A DNA stretch of 64,000 bases from Ferrovibrio sp041906005 (lineage in GTDB: Bacteria; Pseudomonadota; Alphaproteobacteria; Ferrovibrionales; Ferrovibrionaceae). Below the pieces are notes generated by a model. That model searched no databases. It had not been told where the DNA came from and saw only the letters and a list, made by a program, of their open reading frames with translations. The stretch's first letter is position 1. Each line of letters begins with the position of its first letter. Both the position numbers and the translations under genes were made by a program. The stretch covers positions 1,550,001 through 1,614,000 of the forward strand of contig NZ_JAYRJY010000001.1 of assembly GCF_041906005.1 (NCBI RefSeq), in the 5' to 3' direction. Positions 34,651 through 43,237 of the stretch are shown piece by piece.

Positions 34651-35364
34651 TTATGAAACCGGCGCGGCGAGCGCCTGTGTCTTCATGGCGGTCATGACGT
34701 TCTGCGCGGTCTTTTCGACATGCTCGCGCAGCAGTTCGGTGGCCAGCGCCGCATCGCGGGCCAGTGCGGCTTCCATCAGGCGGCGATGTTCCGAGGTCTT
34801 ATTGCGCGGCCGCTTGCGATAGATGGCCGACAGGCGGCGATAGCGTTCGGCCTGATCGAACAGGCTGGCGCAGAGATTGATCAGACGGCGCGAATTCGTG
34901 CCCGACAGCAGCGCCATGTGAAAATCGCGATGGCGCTCGCTCCACTCCTCCGACAGCGGCGCGCCGTCGCCGGTGATGCGCTTCTCCTCGCGCTCCAGCC
35001 TATAGAAGGCTGCGACAATGCGGGCCTCCCATTCATCGTTGCCCTGGGCGATAGACGCCTCGATGGCCTCGCGCTCCAGCATCACACGCATCGCCACGAT
35101 ATCCTGCAGATCTTCCAGCGAGATCGGCGCGACGCGGAAACCGCGATTGCCCTCGGCCGTCACCAGGCCCTCGGCGGTGAGGCGGTTCAGCGCCTCGCGC
35201 AGCGGCGAGCTGGAAATCGCATGTTCCTTCTGCAGCACCTCGATCTTCAGCTTTTCACCCGGGAGGGCCTCGCCACGCAGGATGGCCTGGCGCAGCACGG
35301 CATAGGCCTTTTCGACCAGGGTGGTTTCGGCATCGGGGCGCGGGACGGTGACGGTGGGTTCCAT
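34651..35364 (-). CDS. GntR/FadR-type transcriptional regulator (FCD domain)
   Basis: 237 residues: winged helix at about 15-80 (LVEKAYAVLRQAILRGEALPGEKLKIEVL, SSSPLREALNRLTAEGLVTAEGNRGFRVAP) and an all-helical FCD effector domain (MRVMLEREAIEASIAQG, RHRDFHMALLSG, EHRRLMEAALARDA). It heads the FAH-DUF1185 operon and is divergent from the Bug-MDR-VOC set; three evenly spaced ATGCA repeats lie between. Confidence 0.92.
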   Translation of the reverse strand: MEPTVTVPRPDAETTLVEKAYAVLRQAILRGEALPGEKLKIEVLQKEHAISSSPLREALNRLTAEGLVTAEGNRGFRVAPISLEDLQDIVAMRVMLEREAIEASIAQGNDEWEARIVAAFYRLEREEKRITGDGAPLSEEWSERHRDFHMALLSGTNSRRLINLCASLFDQAERYRRLSAIYRKRPRNKTSEHRRLMEAALARDAALATELLREHVEKTAQNVMTAMKTQALAAPVS

Positions 35365-35400
35365 CGGTTCAGTCTATGTCGGGACTACTGCAGGATGATA

Positions 35401-35443
35401 ATGCATTGTTATGGACATTATGCATAAAATCAGTCTTAATGCA
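35401..35443. promoter_or_regulatory. Three ATGCA repeats at exact 19-bp spacing
   Basis: ATGCA begins at 35401, 35420 and 35439, each flanked by A/T, within the AT-rich 143-bp region between the GntR gene and the divergent Bug gene. The first two are full ATGCAT palindromes. Likely operators, probably for the adjacent GntR regulator. Confidence 0.5.
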
Positions 35444-35507
35444 AATATTAAACGACGCCACACAGATAGGCGGCGCGTGAGAAAAACTTAAAAAGGAGAG
35501 GAAACAC

Positions 35508-36479
35508 ATGGCATTACATCGCTTCGCCGGCGCCCTGCTGGGCGCCGCCCTGCTGGCCGGCCCGGCCATCGCCTCGGATTACCCCTCGCGGCCGATCACC
35601 CTGATCCACGGCTTTGCGGCGGGCGGCACGGCCGATGCGATTTCACGCATCCTGGCCCAGCCGATGTCTGAGATCCTGAAACAGCCGGTGATTGTTGAGC
35701 AGCGCACCGGGGCCGGCGGCAACACCGCCTCGCGCGTGGTGGCCACAGCAGCGCCTGATGGCTACACCCTTGGCCTGCCGACTGGCGGCCATGCCGTCTC
35801 GGCTGGCCTGTACAAGAGCCTGCCCTTCCATCCGGTCGACAGCTTCGAGATGATCTCGACTGTCGTCTATTACGCCTTCGCCATCGCGGCGCGGCCGGAT
35901 TTCGAAGCCAATGACATCAAGGGCCTGGTCGCGCTGGCCAAAAGCAAGCCTGGCAAGCTGGATTACGGTTCAGCCGGCGTCGGCTCCACCCATCACCTGA
36001 CCGGCGAATTGCTGGCTTCAATGGCCGGCATCCAGTGGAACCACATCCCCTATCGCGGCGAGGCGGCTGCCTTCACCGGTCTGCTGAGTGGTGAACTGCC
36101 GATCATCATTGCCACCACAGTAACGGTGGCGCCCCAGCTCAAGGCCGGCAAATTGAAGGCATTGGCTGTCAGCTCGCCGACGCGGCTCCGCGACATGCCA
36201 AATGTGCCAACCGTGGCGGAAAGCGGCATCCCGGGCTTTGACGTGCGCACCTGGGCCGGTCTGTTCGCGCCCAAGGGCACGCCTAAGGATATCGTTGCCA
36301 AGCTGAACGCTACGGTGCAACAGGCGCTGGCGCGGCCGGAGGTGAAGACGCGGCTGGAAGAAGTGGTGGGCGGCGACGCCCAGGGCAGCACGCCGGAGGA
36401 AATGAAGGCGATGGTGGCACGCGAAGCCGCGCGCTGGACCGACGTGATCAAGAAAGCCAACATTCCTCAGCAGGAGTGA
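35508..36479 (+). CDS. Bug/TctC-type tripartite tricarboxylate binding protein (first)
   Basis: A 323-residue periplasmic binding protein: signal peptide ending PAIAS, then YPSRPITLIHGFAAGGTADAISRIL, the family fingerprint for carboxylate binding, and GSAGVGSTHHLTGELL, SGELPIIIATTVTVAPQLKAGKLKALAV. Works with TctA/TctB membrane proteins, neither of which is in the window. GGAGAGG precedes the ATG. It is first in a three-gene plus-strand operon with MDR reductase and VOC dioxygenase. Confidence 0.92.
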   Translation: MALHRFAGALLGAALLAGPAIASDYPSRPITLIHGFAAGGTADAISRILAQPMSEILKQPVIVEQRTGAGGNTASRVVATAAPDGYTLGLPTGGHAVSAGLYKSLPFHPVDSFEMISTVVYYAFAIAARPDFEANDIKGLVALAKSKPGKLDYGSAGVGSTHHLTGELLASMAGIQWNHIPYRGEAAAFTGLLSGELPIIIATTVTVAPQLKAGKLKALAVSSPTRLRDMPNVPTVAESGIPGFDVRTWAGLFAPKGTPKDIVAKLNATVQQALARPEVKTRLEEVVGGDAQGSTPEEMKAMVAREAARWTDVIKKANIPQQE

Positions 36480-36483
36480 GCGC

Positions 36484-37476
36484 GTGAAAACAGTCGTCAT
36501 CCGACGCACTGGCGGCCCGGAGGTGCTGGAAACGGTGGAGCAGCCGATTCCAGCACCCGGCCCGGGTGAAGTGGTGGTGCGAGCCGCCGCCATCGGCGTC
36601 GGCTGGCCCGACGTGCTGATCCGCACCGGCGTCTACAAATGGATGCCTCCCCTGCCGACCAGCCCGGGCAGCGACATGACCGGCACGATCGCCGCCATCG
36701 GACCGGATGTGACAGCGCTGGCCGTGGGCGACAGCGTGCTGGTGACGGCGCGCGACCTGAAGCAGCGCGGCGGCTGCTATACCGAATATCTGCTGGTGCC
36801 GGCCACGGCACCCTATCGCCTGCCGGCCGGCATCGACCTCGATTCCGCCGCCTGCCTGCCCAATTACCAGGTGGCCTGGGCCATGCTGCAGGAAAGCCGC
36901 GGACAGCGCATCCCGCACAGTATTTTCATCGCCGGCGCGGCGGGCGGCGTGGGCAGCGCGGCCGTGCAGCTCGCCCGTCATCTGGGCATGAGTGTGATCG
37001 GCACCGTGAGTTCGTCCGACAAGGCCGCTTTCGCGCGCCGGCAAGGCGCAGAACATGTGATCAACTACAGGCTCGAGCCTGTGCTGCAACGCGTGCTGGA
37101 CATCACCGCCGGCCGTGGCGTCGATCTGGTACTGGATCATGTCGGCGGCGCCGGCCTGATCGACAGCCTGAAGATGCTGGCGCCCTGGGGCTGCGTGGTT
37201 TCCTATAACGCGGTTGCCGGAGCGCCAGAAGCGAACATATTCGCCGAGATGCGCGCGTTGCTGTCGAAGAGCCTGACGCTGCGCTGCTTCTCGATGCACA
37301 GCTACGATGCCGAACCCGAGCGCCGGCGCAAACTGATGACCGACGTGATCAGCCTGCTGGATGCCGGCGCCATCCGCCCGGCCGTTGGCTTGACCCTGCC
37401 GCTGAGCGAGGCGACCGAGGCGCACCGGTGCATCGAGCAGGGCAACGTGTTGGGCAAGATTCTGCTGAAGCCGTGA
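36484..37476 (+). CDS. Quinone oxidoreductase-like MDR family NAD(P)H reductase
   Basis: A 330-residue medium-chain reductase without structural-zinc cysteines. N-terminal GroES-like domain (VVIRRTGGPEVLETVEQPIP, IGVGWPDVLIRTGVYK) and Rossmann domain with IAGAAGGVGSAAVQLARHLG and NADPH-type sequence VSSSDKAAFARRQGAEHVINY. Likely reduces a quinone or enone. The GTG start at 36484 has CAGGAG at the end of the Bug gene, so translation is coupled. Confidence 0.9.
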   Translation: MKTVVIRRTGGPEVLETVEQPIPAPGPGEVVVRAAAIGVGWPDVLIRTGVYKWMPPLPTSPGSDMTGTIAAIGPDVTALAVGDSVLVTARDLKQRGGCYTEYLLVPATAPYRLPAGIDLDSAACLPNYQVAWAMLQESRGQRIPHSIFIAGAAGGVGSAAVQLARHLGMSVIGTVSSSDKAAFARRQGAEHVINYRLEPVLQRVLDITAGRGVDLVLDHVGGAGLIDSLKMLAPWGCVVSYNAVAGAPEANIFAEMRALLSKSLTLRCFSMHSYDAEPERRRKLMTDVISLLDAGAIRPAVGLTLPLSEATEAHRCIEQGNVLGKILLKP

Positions 37477-37499
37477 TATTTCGTTAACGGGGATTTCCC

Positions 37500-38459
37500 A
37501 TGGTCGAACCGATCATCCGCATCAAAGACATCGCCTGGATCAGGCTGCGCTCTCCCGACCTCGACATGCAGGAAGAATATCTTACTGCATTCGGCCTTGT
37601 GCGGGCCGAACGCACGGCCAACGCGCTGTATATGCGCGGCACGGATCCGGTGCACCACATCCATATCACAGAAAAAGGTGATCCGGCCGTGCTGTGCATC
37701 GCCTTTTGGGCGCGATCGCTTGACGACCTGCACAAGCTTTCACGCGAAGGCGATGGCGTTTCGCCGGTGGAAGACATCGACGAACCCGGCGGCGGCAAGC
37801 GCGTGCGGCTGACCGAGCATAACGGCATGGGCATCGAGGTCGTATGGGGCGTGCAGGAGGTGGCAGCCCTGCCCGTGGAGCCGGTGGCCCTGAATTTCGG
37901 TTATGCCAAACAGGCACGCGAAGGCGCCCTGCAGCGCGTCGAGCATCGGCCCTGCCGGGTCAAGCGCATCGGTCATGCCGTGATCTCGACACCCGAGATC
38001 GAGAAGTCGGTGGCCTGGGCGCACCGACATCTGGGCATCGTGAAGTCTGACGACGTGCATGCCGAGGACGATCCGAACCTGCTGCTGGCCAGCTTCAATC
38101 GCGTCGATGCCGGGCCGGATTATGTGGATCACCACGTGATGATGTTCGGTCGCCACCAGAAATCCGGTCTCAACCATGTCTCGTTCGAGGTGCAGGATAT
38201 CGACGACCTGGCCGTTGGCCACGATGCGATGATGCGCAAATACCCCGACCTGCATCTGTGGGGCCTGGGCCGCCATACCCTCGGCAGCCAGATCTTCGAC
38301 TACTGGCTCGACCCCTGGGGCCGCGTGCACGAGCACTGGACGGATACCGACGTGCTGAATGACGCGCATCCCTTCCGCCGTCACCCCAAGAGTACTGGCC
38401 TGCATTCGCAATGGGGCCCGCAGGCTCCCCAGGCCTTCCGCGACGCCGCCAGCCGTTGA
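37500..38459 (+). CDS. VOC-family extradiol dioxygenase-like protein
   Basis: A 319-residue two-module VOC protein. The second module has the iron ligands of type I extradiol dioxygenases: His in RIGHAVIST, His in LNHVSFEVQD, and Glu in GRVHEHWTD, together with GLGRHTLGSQIFDYWLDPWG, the BphC/XylE-type end. Probably cleaves a catechol-like ring using Fe(II). It ends the Bug-MDR-VOC operon. The actual substrate is unknown. Confidence 0.85.
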   Translation: MVEPIIRIKDIAWIRLRSPDLDMQEEYLTAFGLVRAERTANALYMRGTDPVHHIHITEKGDPAVLCIAFWARSLDDLHKLSREGDGVSPVEDIDEPGGGKRVRLTEHNGMGIEVVWGVQEVAALPVEPVALNFGYAKQAREGALQRVEHRPCRVKRIGHAVISTPEIEKSVAWAHRHLGIVKSDDVHAEDDPNLLLASFNRVDAGPDYVDHHVMMFGRHQKSGLNHVSFEVQDIDDLAVGHDAMMRKYPDLHLWGLGRHTLGSQIFDYWLDPWGRVHEHWTDTDVLNDAHPFRRHPKSTGLHSQWGPQAPQAFRDAASR

Positions 38460-38545
38460 GGCCCAACACCGCCGAAGGGGTGCAATAACGCGCATTCTGT
38501 GCCATCAAGCTGGGCAGCCGGCGCGGACCGGCCCCTGCGGGCGAC

Positions 38546-39766
38546 ATGAGCACAAACCCTTCTCCACAGCGCATTGCCATCATCGGTGGCGGGCCAGCCG
38601 GCCTGATGGCGGCCGAGGTGATCGCGCGCGAGGGCGGCGATACCGTCGCGGTGACGGTGTTCGAGCGCATGCCCAGTGTGGGCCGCAAGCTGCTGATGGC
38701 CGGACGCGGCGGCCTGAACATCACCCACTCCGAGGCGATCGAGCGGTTCCACACGCGTTACGGCGCGGCGGAAGGCTGGATGCGCACGGCACTGGAGGCC
38801 TTTCCGCCCTCCGCCCTGGTGCAATGGTGCGAAGCGCTGGGCCAGCCGACCTTCGTGGGCAGCAGCGGCCGCGTCTTCCCCCGCGCGATGAAGGCCAGCC
38901 CCCTGCTGCGCGCCTGGCTGACACGATTGAACGACCTGGGCGTGACGCTGAAGCCCCGCGCGGAATGGGCCGGCTGGGCTGCCGATGGTACCCTGCGCTT
39001 CGCCGATGGCGGCATCTATGCCGCCGATGCCACTGTGCTGGCACTGGGCGGCGCTTCCTGGCCACGCCTGGGCGCCGATGGCACCTGGGCCACTTTGTTG
39101 TCCGATATCGCGATAACACCGCTGCAACCGGCCAATTGCGGCTTTCATGTCGATTGGTCGGAGCATTTCCGCAGCCGCCATGCCGGCAGCCCGCTGAAAC
39201 GCATCGCCCTCAGCTTTGCCGGCCAGACGATCCGCGGCGAGGCAATGATCGGCGCACAGGGCATCGAAGGCGGCGCAATTTATGCCCTGTCGGCGCGGCT
39301 GCGCGATGCCATCGCACGCGATGGCGCGGCAGAGCTGCTGATCGACCTGCGGCCCGACATGGACGACGCCGAGCTGCACGAAAAACTGAGCCAGCCGCGA
39401 CGTGGCGCGTCGCTGGCCAATTTCCTGCGCAAGCAGATCAATCTGCCGCCGGTGGCGATTGGCCTGATACAGGAGGCCTTGCACGGCGGCAGTACCGCAT
39501 CTCTGGAAACGCTGGTGCGTGGCCTGCGGCTACGATTGACCGCGCCTTTCGGGCTGGCGCGCGCCATCTCGACCGCCGGCGGCATCGCGCTCGATGAACT
39601 GGACCAGCATCTGATGCTGCGCAAACGGCCGGGCGTGTTCGTTGCCGGCGAGATGCTGGACTGGGAAGCGCCGACCGGAGGGTACCTGCTGCAGGGTTGC
39701 ATGGCCACCGGCGTTGCCGCCGGCCATGGCGTGCTGCGCTGGCTGCGGCAGGCGCACCCCGCCTAA
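38546..39766 (+). CDS. TIGR03862-type HI0933-like flavoprotein
   Basis: A 406-residue FAD protein of the HI0933/BaiN group: IAIIGGGPAGLMAAEVIAREGG (dinucleotide motif), VGRKLLMAGRGGLNITHSE (family hallmark), VGSSGRVFPRAMKASPLLRAWL, and the C-terminal GEMLDWEAPTGGYLLQGCMATG. The physiological substrate of this subgroup is unknown. Its stop is 10 bp from the convergent DUF6282 gene; no terminator seen. It is probably independent of the flanking catabolic genes. Confidence 0.9.
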   Translation: MSTNPSPQRIAIIGGGPAGLMAAEVIAREGGDTVAVTVFERMPSVGRKLLMAGRGGLNITHSEAIERFHTRYGAAEGWMRTALEAFPPSALVQWCEALGQPTFVGSSGRVFPRAMKASPLLRAWLTRLNDLGVTLKPRAEWAGWAADGTLRFADGGIYAADATVLALGGASWPRLGADGTWATLLSDIAITPLQPANCGFHVDWSEHFRSRHAGSPLKRIALSFAGQTIRGEAMIGAQGIEGGAIYALSARLRDAIARDGAAELLIDLRPDMDDAELHEKLSQPRRGASLANFLRKQINLPPVAIGLIQEALHGGSTASLETLVRGLRLRLTAPFGLARAISTAGGIALDELDQHLMLRKRPGVFVAGEMLDWEAPTGGYLLQGCMATGVAAGHGVLRWLRQAHPA

Positions 39767-39776
39767 GCGGCGAATT

Positions 39777-40754
39777 TTAGCTGCCAGCGGCGGCCGACGC
39801 GGCCTGCTGCGGCTCGGGCAGGCCCATCAGCCGACAGGCATTCAGACCGATCATCTTGCGGATATCTGCTTCACTGTAGCCGAGCCCGAGACAGAGCCGG
39901 ATAACGGAGCGGAAGCCCGCGACCGGATGCGGGTTCTTGGCCTGGCCAAGATCCGATCCCAGGATCGTACGCTCGACGCCGGCCGCTTCGATCAGTTGTT
40001 TAAGCTGCTCGCCGGTGAATTTCTTGTTGTAGGTCTCGTTGATGAACATGCAGAAGGAATGTTCGATATAGGCGCCCATATCGGCCAGTTCCTTGATGTC
40101 GCGCAGATTCGCATCGATCACGAAGGTTGGATGATTGACGAGCAGGCGTTTCACGCCGCGTTTCTTGGCCTCATCGAACAGGGGCCAGATCTCGCTTATA
40201 TGCAGATGGCCGGCCGACAGCACACAGTCGGATTCGGCGATCATGTCGAGGATCGGCTTGACCTCCTCCTTCAGCTCGCCCGTGTCGGTGACGACCGACA
40301 GGCCGGTGGGCTGCAACATTCTCTCTTTGGTCGGCAGGATGACATGGCGGTGGCCGTGACGCAGATGGTTCGCGGCGCTGAAGGTCGGCATCCACACGAT
40401 ATGCCCGCCCAGCTTGAGCATATGGTCGACCGCATAGGGATTCAGCCCGCCGACCGTGTTGTTGAGCGCCACGCCGGTCAGCAGATTAAGCCGCAGATCG
40501 GGCATGGTCTCTTCGATATATTTCGCCACCGGCGTCACGGAGTAGTAATGATCCTTGAACAGGATCGCATGCATGCCCGCATCCTGGGCCTCCAGGATCG
40601 CCTGCAGATGGTCCAGCGAGCGCGGCATTACTGACGGGCCGCTATGGCAATGCAGGTCTACGGCGCCGCGCAGGATGTCCGCGATCACCGATTCGGGCGC
40701 ATCGGAATATTCTTCGACGGTTTTGGAAAAGGTAAGAATAGGATCGCCGCTCAT
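39777..40754 (-). CDS. DUF6282 family metal-dependent hydrolase
   Basis: A 325-residue TIM-barrel amidohydrolase-like protein: metal-binding VDLHCHSGPS (HxH), FKDHYY, the histidines in SAGHLHISEIW, VNHPTF, and the Asp in ILGSDLGQAKNPHPV. The DUF6282 group has no established reaction. Last gene of the cupin-aldolase-flavin reductase-DUF6282 set. The residues 102-135 region (NTVGGLNPYAVDHMLKLGG) is typical. Confidence 0.8.
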   Translation of the reverse strand: MSGDPILTFSKTVEEYSDAPESVIADILRGAVDLHCHSGPSVMPRSLDHLQAILEAQDAGMHAILFKDHYYSVTPVAKYIEETMPDLRLNLLTGVALNNTVGGLNPYAVDHMLKLGGHIVWMPTFSAANHLRHGHRHVILPTKERMLQPTGLSVVTDTGELKEEVKPILDMIAESDCVLSAGHLHISEIWPLFDEAKKRGVKRLLVNHPTFVIDANLRDIKELADMGAYIEHSFCMFINETYNKKFTGEQLKQLIEAAGVERTILGSDLGQAKNPHPVAGFRSVIRLCLGLGYSEADIRKMIGLNACRLMGLPEPQQAASAAAGS

Positions 40755-40788
40755 TGCCGTATCTCCTGCTTTTTGGTGTTGACCGCGC

Positions 40789-41421
40789 CTAGCCCCAGCC
40801 GACGGTGCTTTTCCGTGGGCCGGATTGTTCAGCCTGCGGCGTCATGCCGATGATTTCGCCGAGTGTCGAATAATTCGGCCCGCCCAACCGCGCGACGGGA
40901 CGCAGACGGGCGGTGTCGATCTTGTTGTCCACGGCGAGACCCTCACGGATATGAAACAGCTGGATCTCGCCGACGAAGAATTGGTTGTTGCCGAAATCGA
41001 CCACCTTGTGCAGCCGGCACTCCATGGCGATCGGCGCCTGCGCCACCCGCATGGGTGCCACCAGCTTGCTGGGCAGTAGTTCGAGTCCGAGCTGCTCGGC
41101 TTCGCTGACCTCGGGTGGATATTCCGCTCCGCTGCGATGCAGGGAATCCAGCAGGGTCTCATCGCCGATATGGACAACGAATTCCTGCGTCTCGTGGATA
41201 TTGCGCGCCGTATCCTTGAAGCCGTCGGCCCGCCGTCCAATGCTGACACCCAGCATCGGCGGACGGTGTGAAACGAACGTGAAGCAGCTGAATGGCGCTA
41301 GATTTGATAAACCGGATGCAGACCTGGTGCTGATCCAGGCGATCGGTCGTGGCACGACGACCGCGCACAGCAGTTTATAGGCAGCTTCGCCCGAAAGATC
41401 GGCAGGACGGATTTCCTGCAT
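40789..41421 (-). CDS. Flavin reductase-like (FMN-binding split barrel) protein
   Basis: A 210-residue protein: LCAVVVPRPIAWISTRSASGLSNLAPFSCFTFVSHRPPMLGVSIG is the flavin-reductase core, followed by FVVHIGDETLLDSLHRSG and VARLGGPNYSTL. Members supply reduced FMN to monooxygenases or act as oxygenase components; no such oxygenase is beside it. It starts 5 bp after the aldolase gene stop. The ATG at 41421 was chosen, since residues before it are out of family. Confidence 0.87.
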   Translation of the reverse strand: MQEIRPADLSGEAAYKLLCAVVVPRPIAWISTRSASGLSNLAPFSCFTFVSHRPPMLGVSIGRRADGFKDTARNIHETQEFVVHIGDETLLDSLHRSGAEYPPEVSEAEQLGLELLPSKLVAPMRVAQAPIAMECRLHKVVDFGNNQFFVGEIQLFHIREGLAVDNKIDTARLRPVARLGGPNYSTLGEIIGMTPQAEQSGPRKSTVGWG

Positions 41422-41426
41422 GGCGA

Positions 41427-42191
41427 TCAGCCAAGCGTTTCGCGCATCTCGGCGAGACCCTTGCTGGCCGCCTGACGCAGGAAACCCTGGTCCGAGTTGA
41501 AAATGAAGGTCGTCGCTCCCTGACCTCGCAGCCATTCCGCTTCAGGCTTGCCGCCGACATAGACGCTGACCGGCTTGTTCACCTTGCACGCGGCCGCAGC
41601 GATTTTTTCCACCGCCGTGCGGACCGCTGGCGGATTGGGCGTTTCGTCGCCGAAGGCCGCCGTCAGGTCGCCGCGACCGATAAACAGCGAATCAATTCCC
41701 TCCACCGCGGCGATGGCATCGATCTGGTCGAGGGCTTCCGGGTCCTCGATCTGCGCGATGACCGTCACCGTCTCGTCGGAGGCGCGGATATGCTGCCACA
41801 TTGGCACGGCGGTATAACCGCCGGCACGGGTGCTGGTGGCGTAACCACGCCGGCCGCCGCGATAGCGGCACATACCCGCCACTTCGCGCGCATAGGCGAC
41901 ACTTGCCACATGCGGGATCAGCAGGCCGGTGGCGCCGCAATCCAGCACGGACAGGATTGAATCCGGACCGGAGACCCGCACCAGCGCCGGGATATTGCTA
42001 CCGCGTGCCGCCATCAGCGCGATGTCGGTCGTGGTGCGATCAAACGGTGCATGTTCCTGGTCGATAACCACGAAATCGAAACCCAGCGATGCGACGATTT
42101 CGGTGGCATGACTGGTTGGCGTCTTCAGGAAAGTGCCAACCAGTTTGTCGCCGGCCAGCATGCGCTGCCGGAAAGAACGCGTTTCTGTCAT
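41427..42191 (-). CDS. HpcH/HpaI family aldolase
   Basis: A 254-residue class II aldolase: LVGTFLKTPTSHATEIVASLGFDFVVIDQEHAPFD (catalytic His and metal region), ALVRVSGPD, GLLIPHVASV, and VEGIDSLFIGRGDLTAAFG. It cleaves 4-hydroxy-2-oxo acids to pyruvate and an aldehyde. Position between a cupin and a flavin reductase suggests a late step in breakdown of an aromatic or sugar-derived acid. Confidence 0.9.
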   Translation of the reverse strand: MTETRSFRQRMLAGDKLVGTFLKTPTSHATEIVASLGFDFVVIDQEHAPFDRTTTDIALMAARGSNIPALVRVSGPDSILSVLDCGATGLLIPHVASVAYAREVAGMCRYRGGRRGYATSTRAGGYTAVPMWQHIRASDETVTVIAQIEDPEALDQIDAIAAVEGIDSLFIGRGDLTAAFGDETPNPPAVRTAVEKIAAAACKVNKPVSVYVGGKPEAEWLRGQGATTFIFNSDQGFLRQAASKGLAEMRETLG

Positions 42192-42212
42192 TTTCTAAAA
42201 CCCAGCCACTCT

Positions 42213-43133
42213 TTACTCGGGCATCGGATAGTCGTCGGCATTCAGCACCCAGCCGGGTTTCAGCGAGAAATCCATGCGTGGAGGGCAGAACAGGTCAACG
42301 AGCTGGTTCAGTCCCTTGCCGACGGCTTCCGTGGTGTGCACCGACGGCGGCGGAATGACGGCAATGGACGGGCTGCCGCACAATTCATGCTGGTCGTCGC
42401 GCCAGATATGCTTGTTCGGTGTCCACGGCCAGCGGATGTGGTGGAGGAACTCGCCTTCCAGCGCCAGCGAACCCTGTTCGAAATCGTCATGATGATGCGG
42501 CGAGAGCGTGGTCGGGTCACGTGGCCCCTGGCGCGGATCGATATAGTTGATCATGAGCGTCGTGCAGCGCCAGATACGCCCAAAACGGCCTTTTTCCGGC
42601 GGCACATCAAGCGAATAGACACGCAGCTTCAGGCCATCCTTGGGCATCGGCCAGGGTTTGGCTGGGGCCACGGCCGGCTTCGGCTCGCGGTAGGAGGCGT
42701 TATTGATGCACTTCGCCACCAGATCGGCCGATTGCGTGGTGAACATGCGCACGATGCGGCCAGGTTTAAGCACTTTCACACTTGATTGGCCGGGCGGAAT
42801 GAAGGCCAGCGAATTGCCCTTCACCAATTGCGTGCTCGTCTGCGTTCCCTGGGTGGTAGTGATTTCCACCTCGATCTTCGGGTCGTCCAGGATGATGGCG
42901 TATTCGTCTGGCTGCGCCGCACGCGCCAACACTGCGCCTTCGGCCGGATCGGTGATGGCGATCAGGAAATTCTGGCCGCGCGCATACCAGGTTTTGCCCT
43001 CGGGACCGCTATCCTGCGGCGGCTCCTGATAGAAGCGCACATACTCGCAGTCGCCATAAGCGGTGACGGGCGCGGCCGGCGCGCCGGCTGGCTTGGTCGC
43101 CAAGCTGGCTCGTGGATCGCTGGGGTTGTACAC
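42213..43133 (-). CDS. Bicupin-like protein of unknown function
   Basis: A 306-residue protein that looks like two cupin halves. The first (residues 30-145) includes PDEYAIILDDPKIEVEITT and NSLAFIPPGQSSVKVL without metal-binding histidines. The second has LSPHHHDDFEQGSLALEGEF, matching a cupin metal site (HxH..E), and a later VIPPPSVHTTEAVG His. Possibly an isomerase or dioxygenase. GTG start at 43133 with GGAGG seven bases upstream. First gene of the operon facing away from IclR; a palindrome lies 82-102 bp upstream of the start. Confidence 0.7.
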   Translation of the reverse strand: MYNPSDPRASLATKPAGAPAAPVTAYGDCEYVRFYQEPPQDSGPEGKTWYARGQNFLIAITDPAEGAVLARAAQPDEYAIILDDPKIEVEITTTQGTQTSTQLVKGNSLAFIPPGQSSVKVLKPGRIVRMFTTQSADLVAKCINNASYREPKPAVAPAKPWPMPKDGLKLRVYSLDVPPEKGRFGRIWRCTTLMINYIDPRQGPRDPTTLSPHHHDDFEQGSLALEGEFLHHIRWPWTPNKHIWRDDQHELCGSPSIAVIPPPSVHTTEAVGKGLNQLVDLFCPPRMDFSLKPGWVLNADDYPMPE

Positions 43134-43214
43134 GGCATGCCTCCCTCGTCATGAGCCGGGTGATTGACCCGGATCATACGGAAGCTGAAGCGCCGCGTGG
43201 CGAAATTTCCCGCC

Positions 43215-43235
43215 GCGTTCCACAGAGCGGAACGC
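43215..43235. promoter_or_regulatory. Candidate IclR operator upstream of the cupin operon
   Basis: GCGTTCC-N7-GGAACGC, a perfect 7-bp inverted repeat. Its core, TTCCACAGAGCGGAA (43218-43232), has the same 15-bp form as the palindromes near 44048, 44103 and 49709. Confidence 0.55.
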
Positions 43236-43237
43236 AT

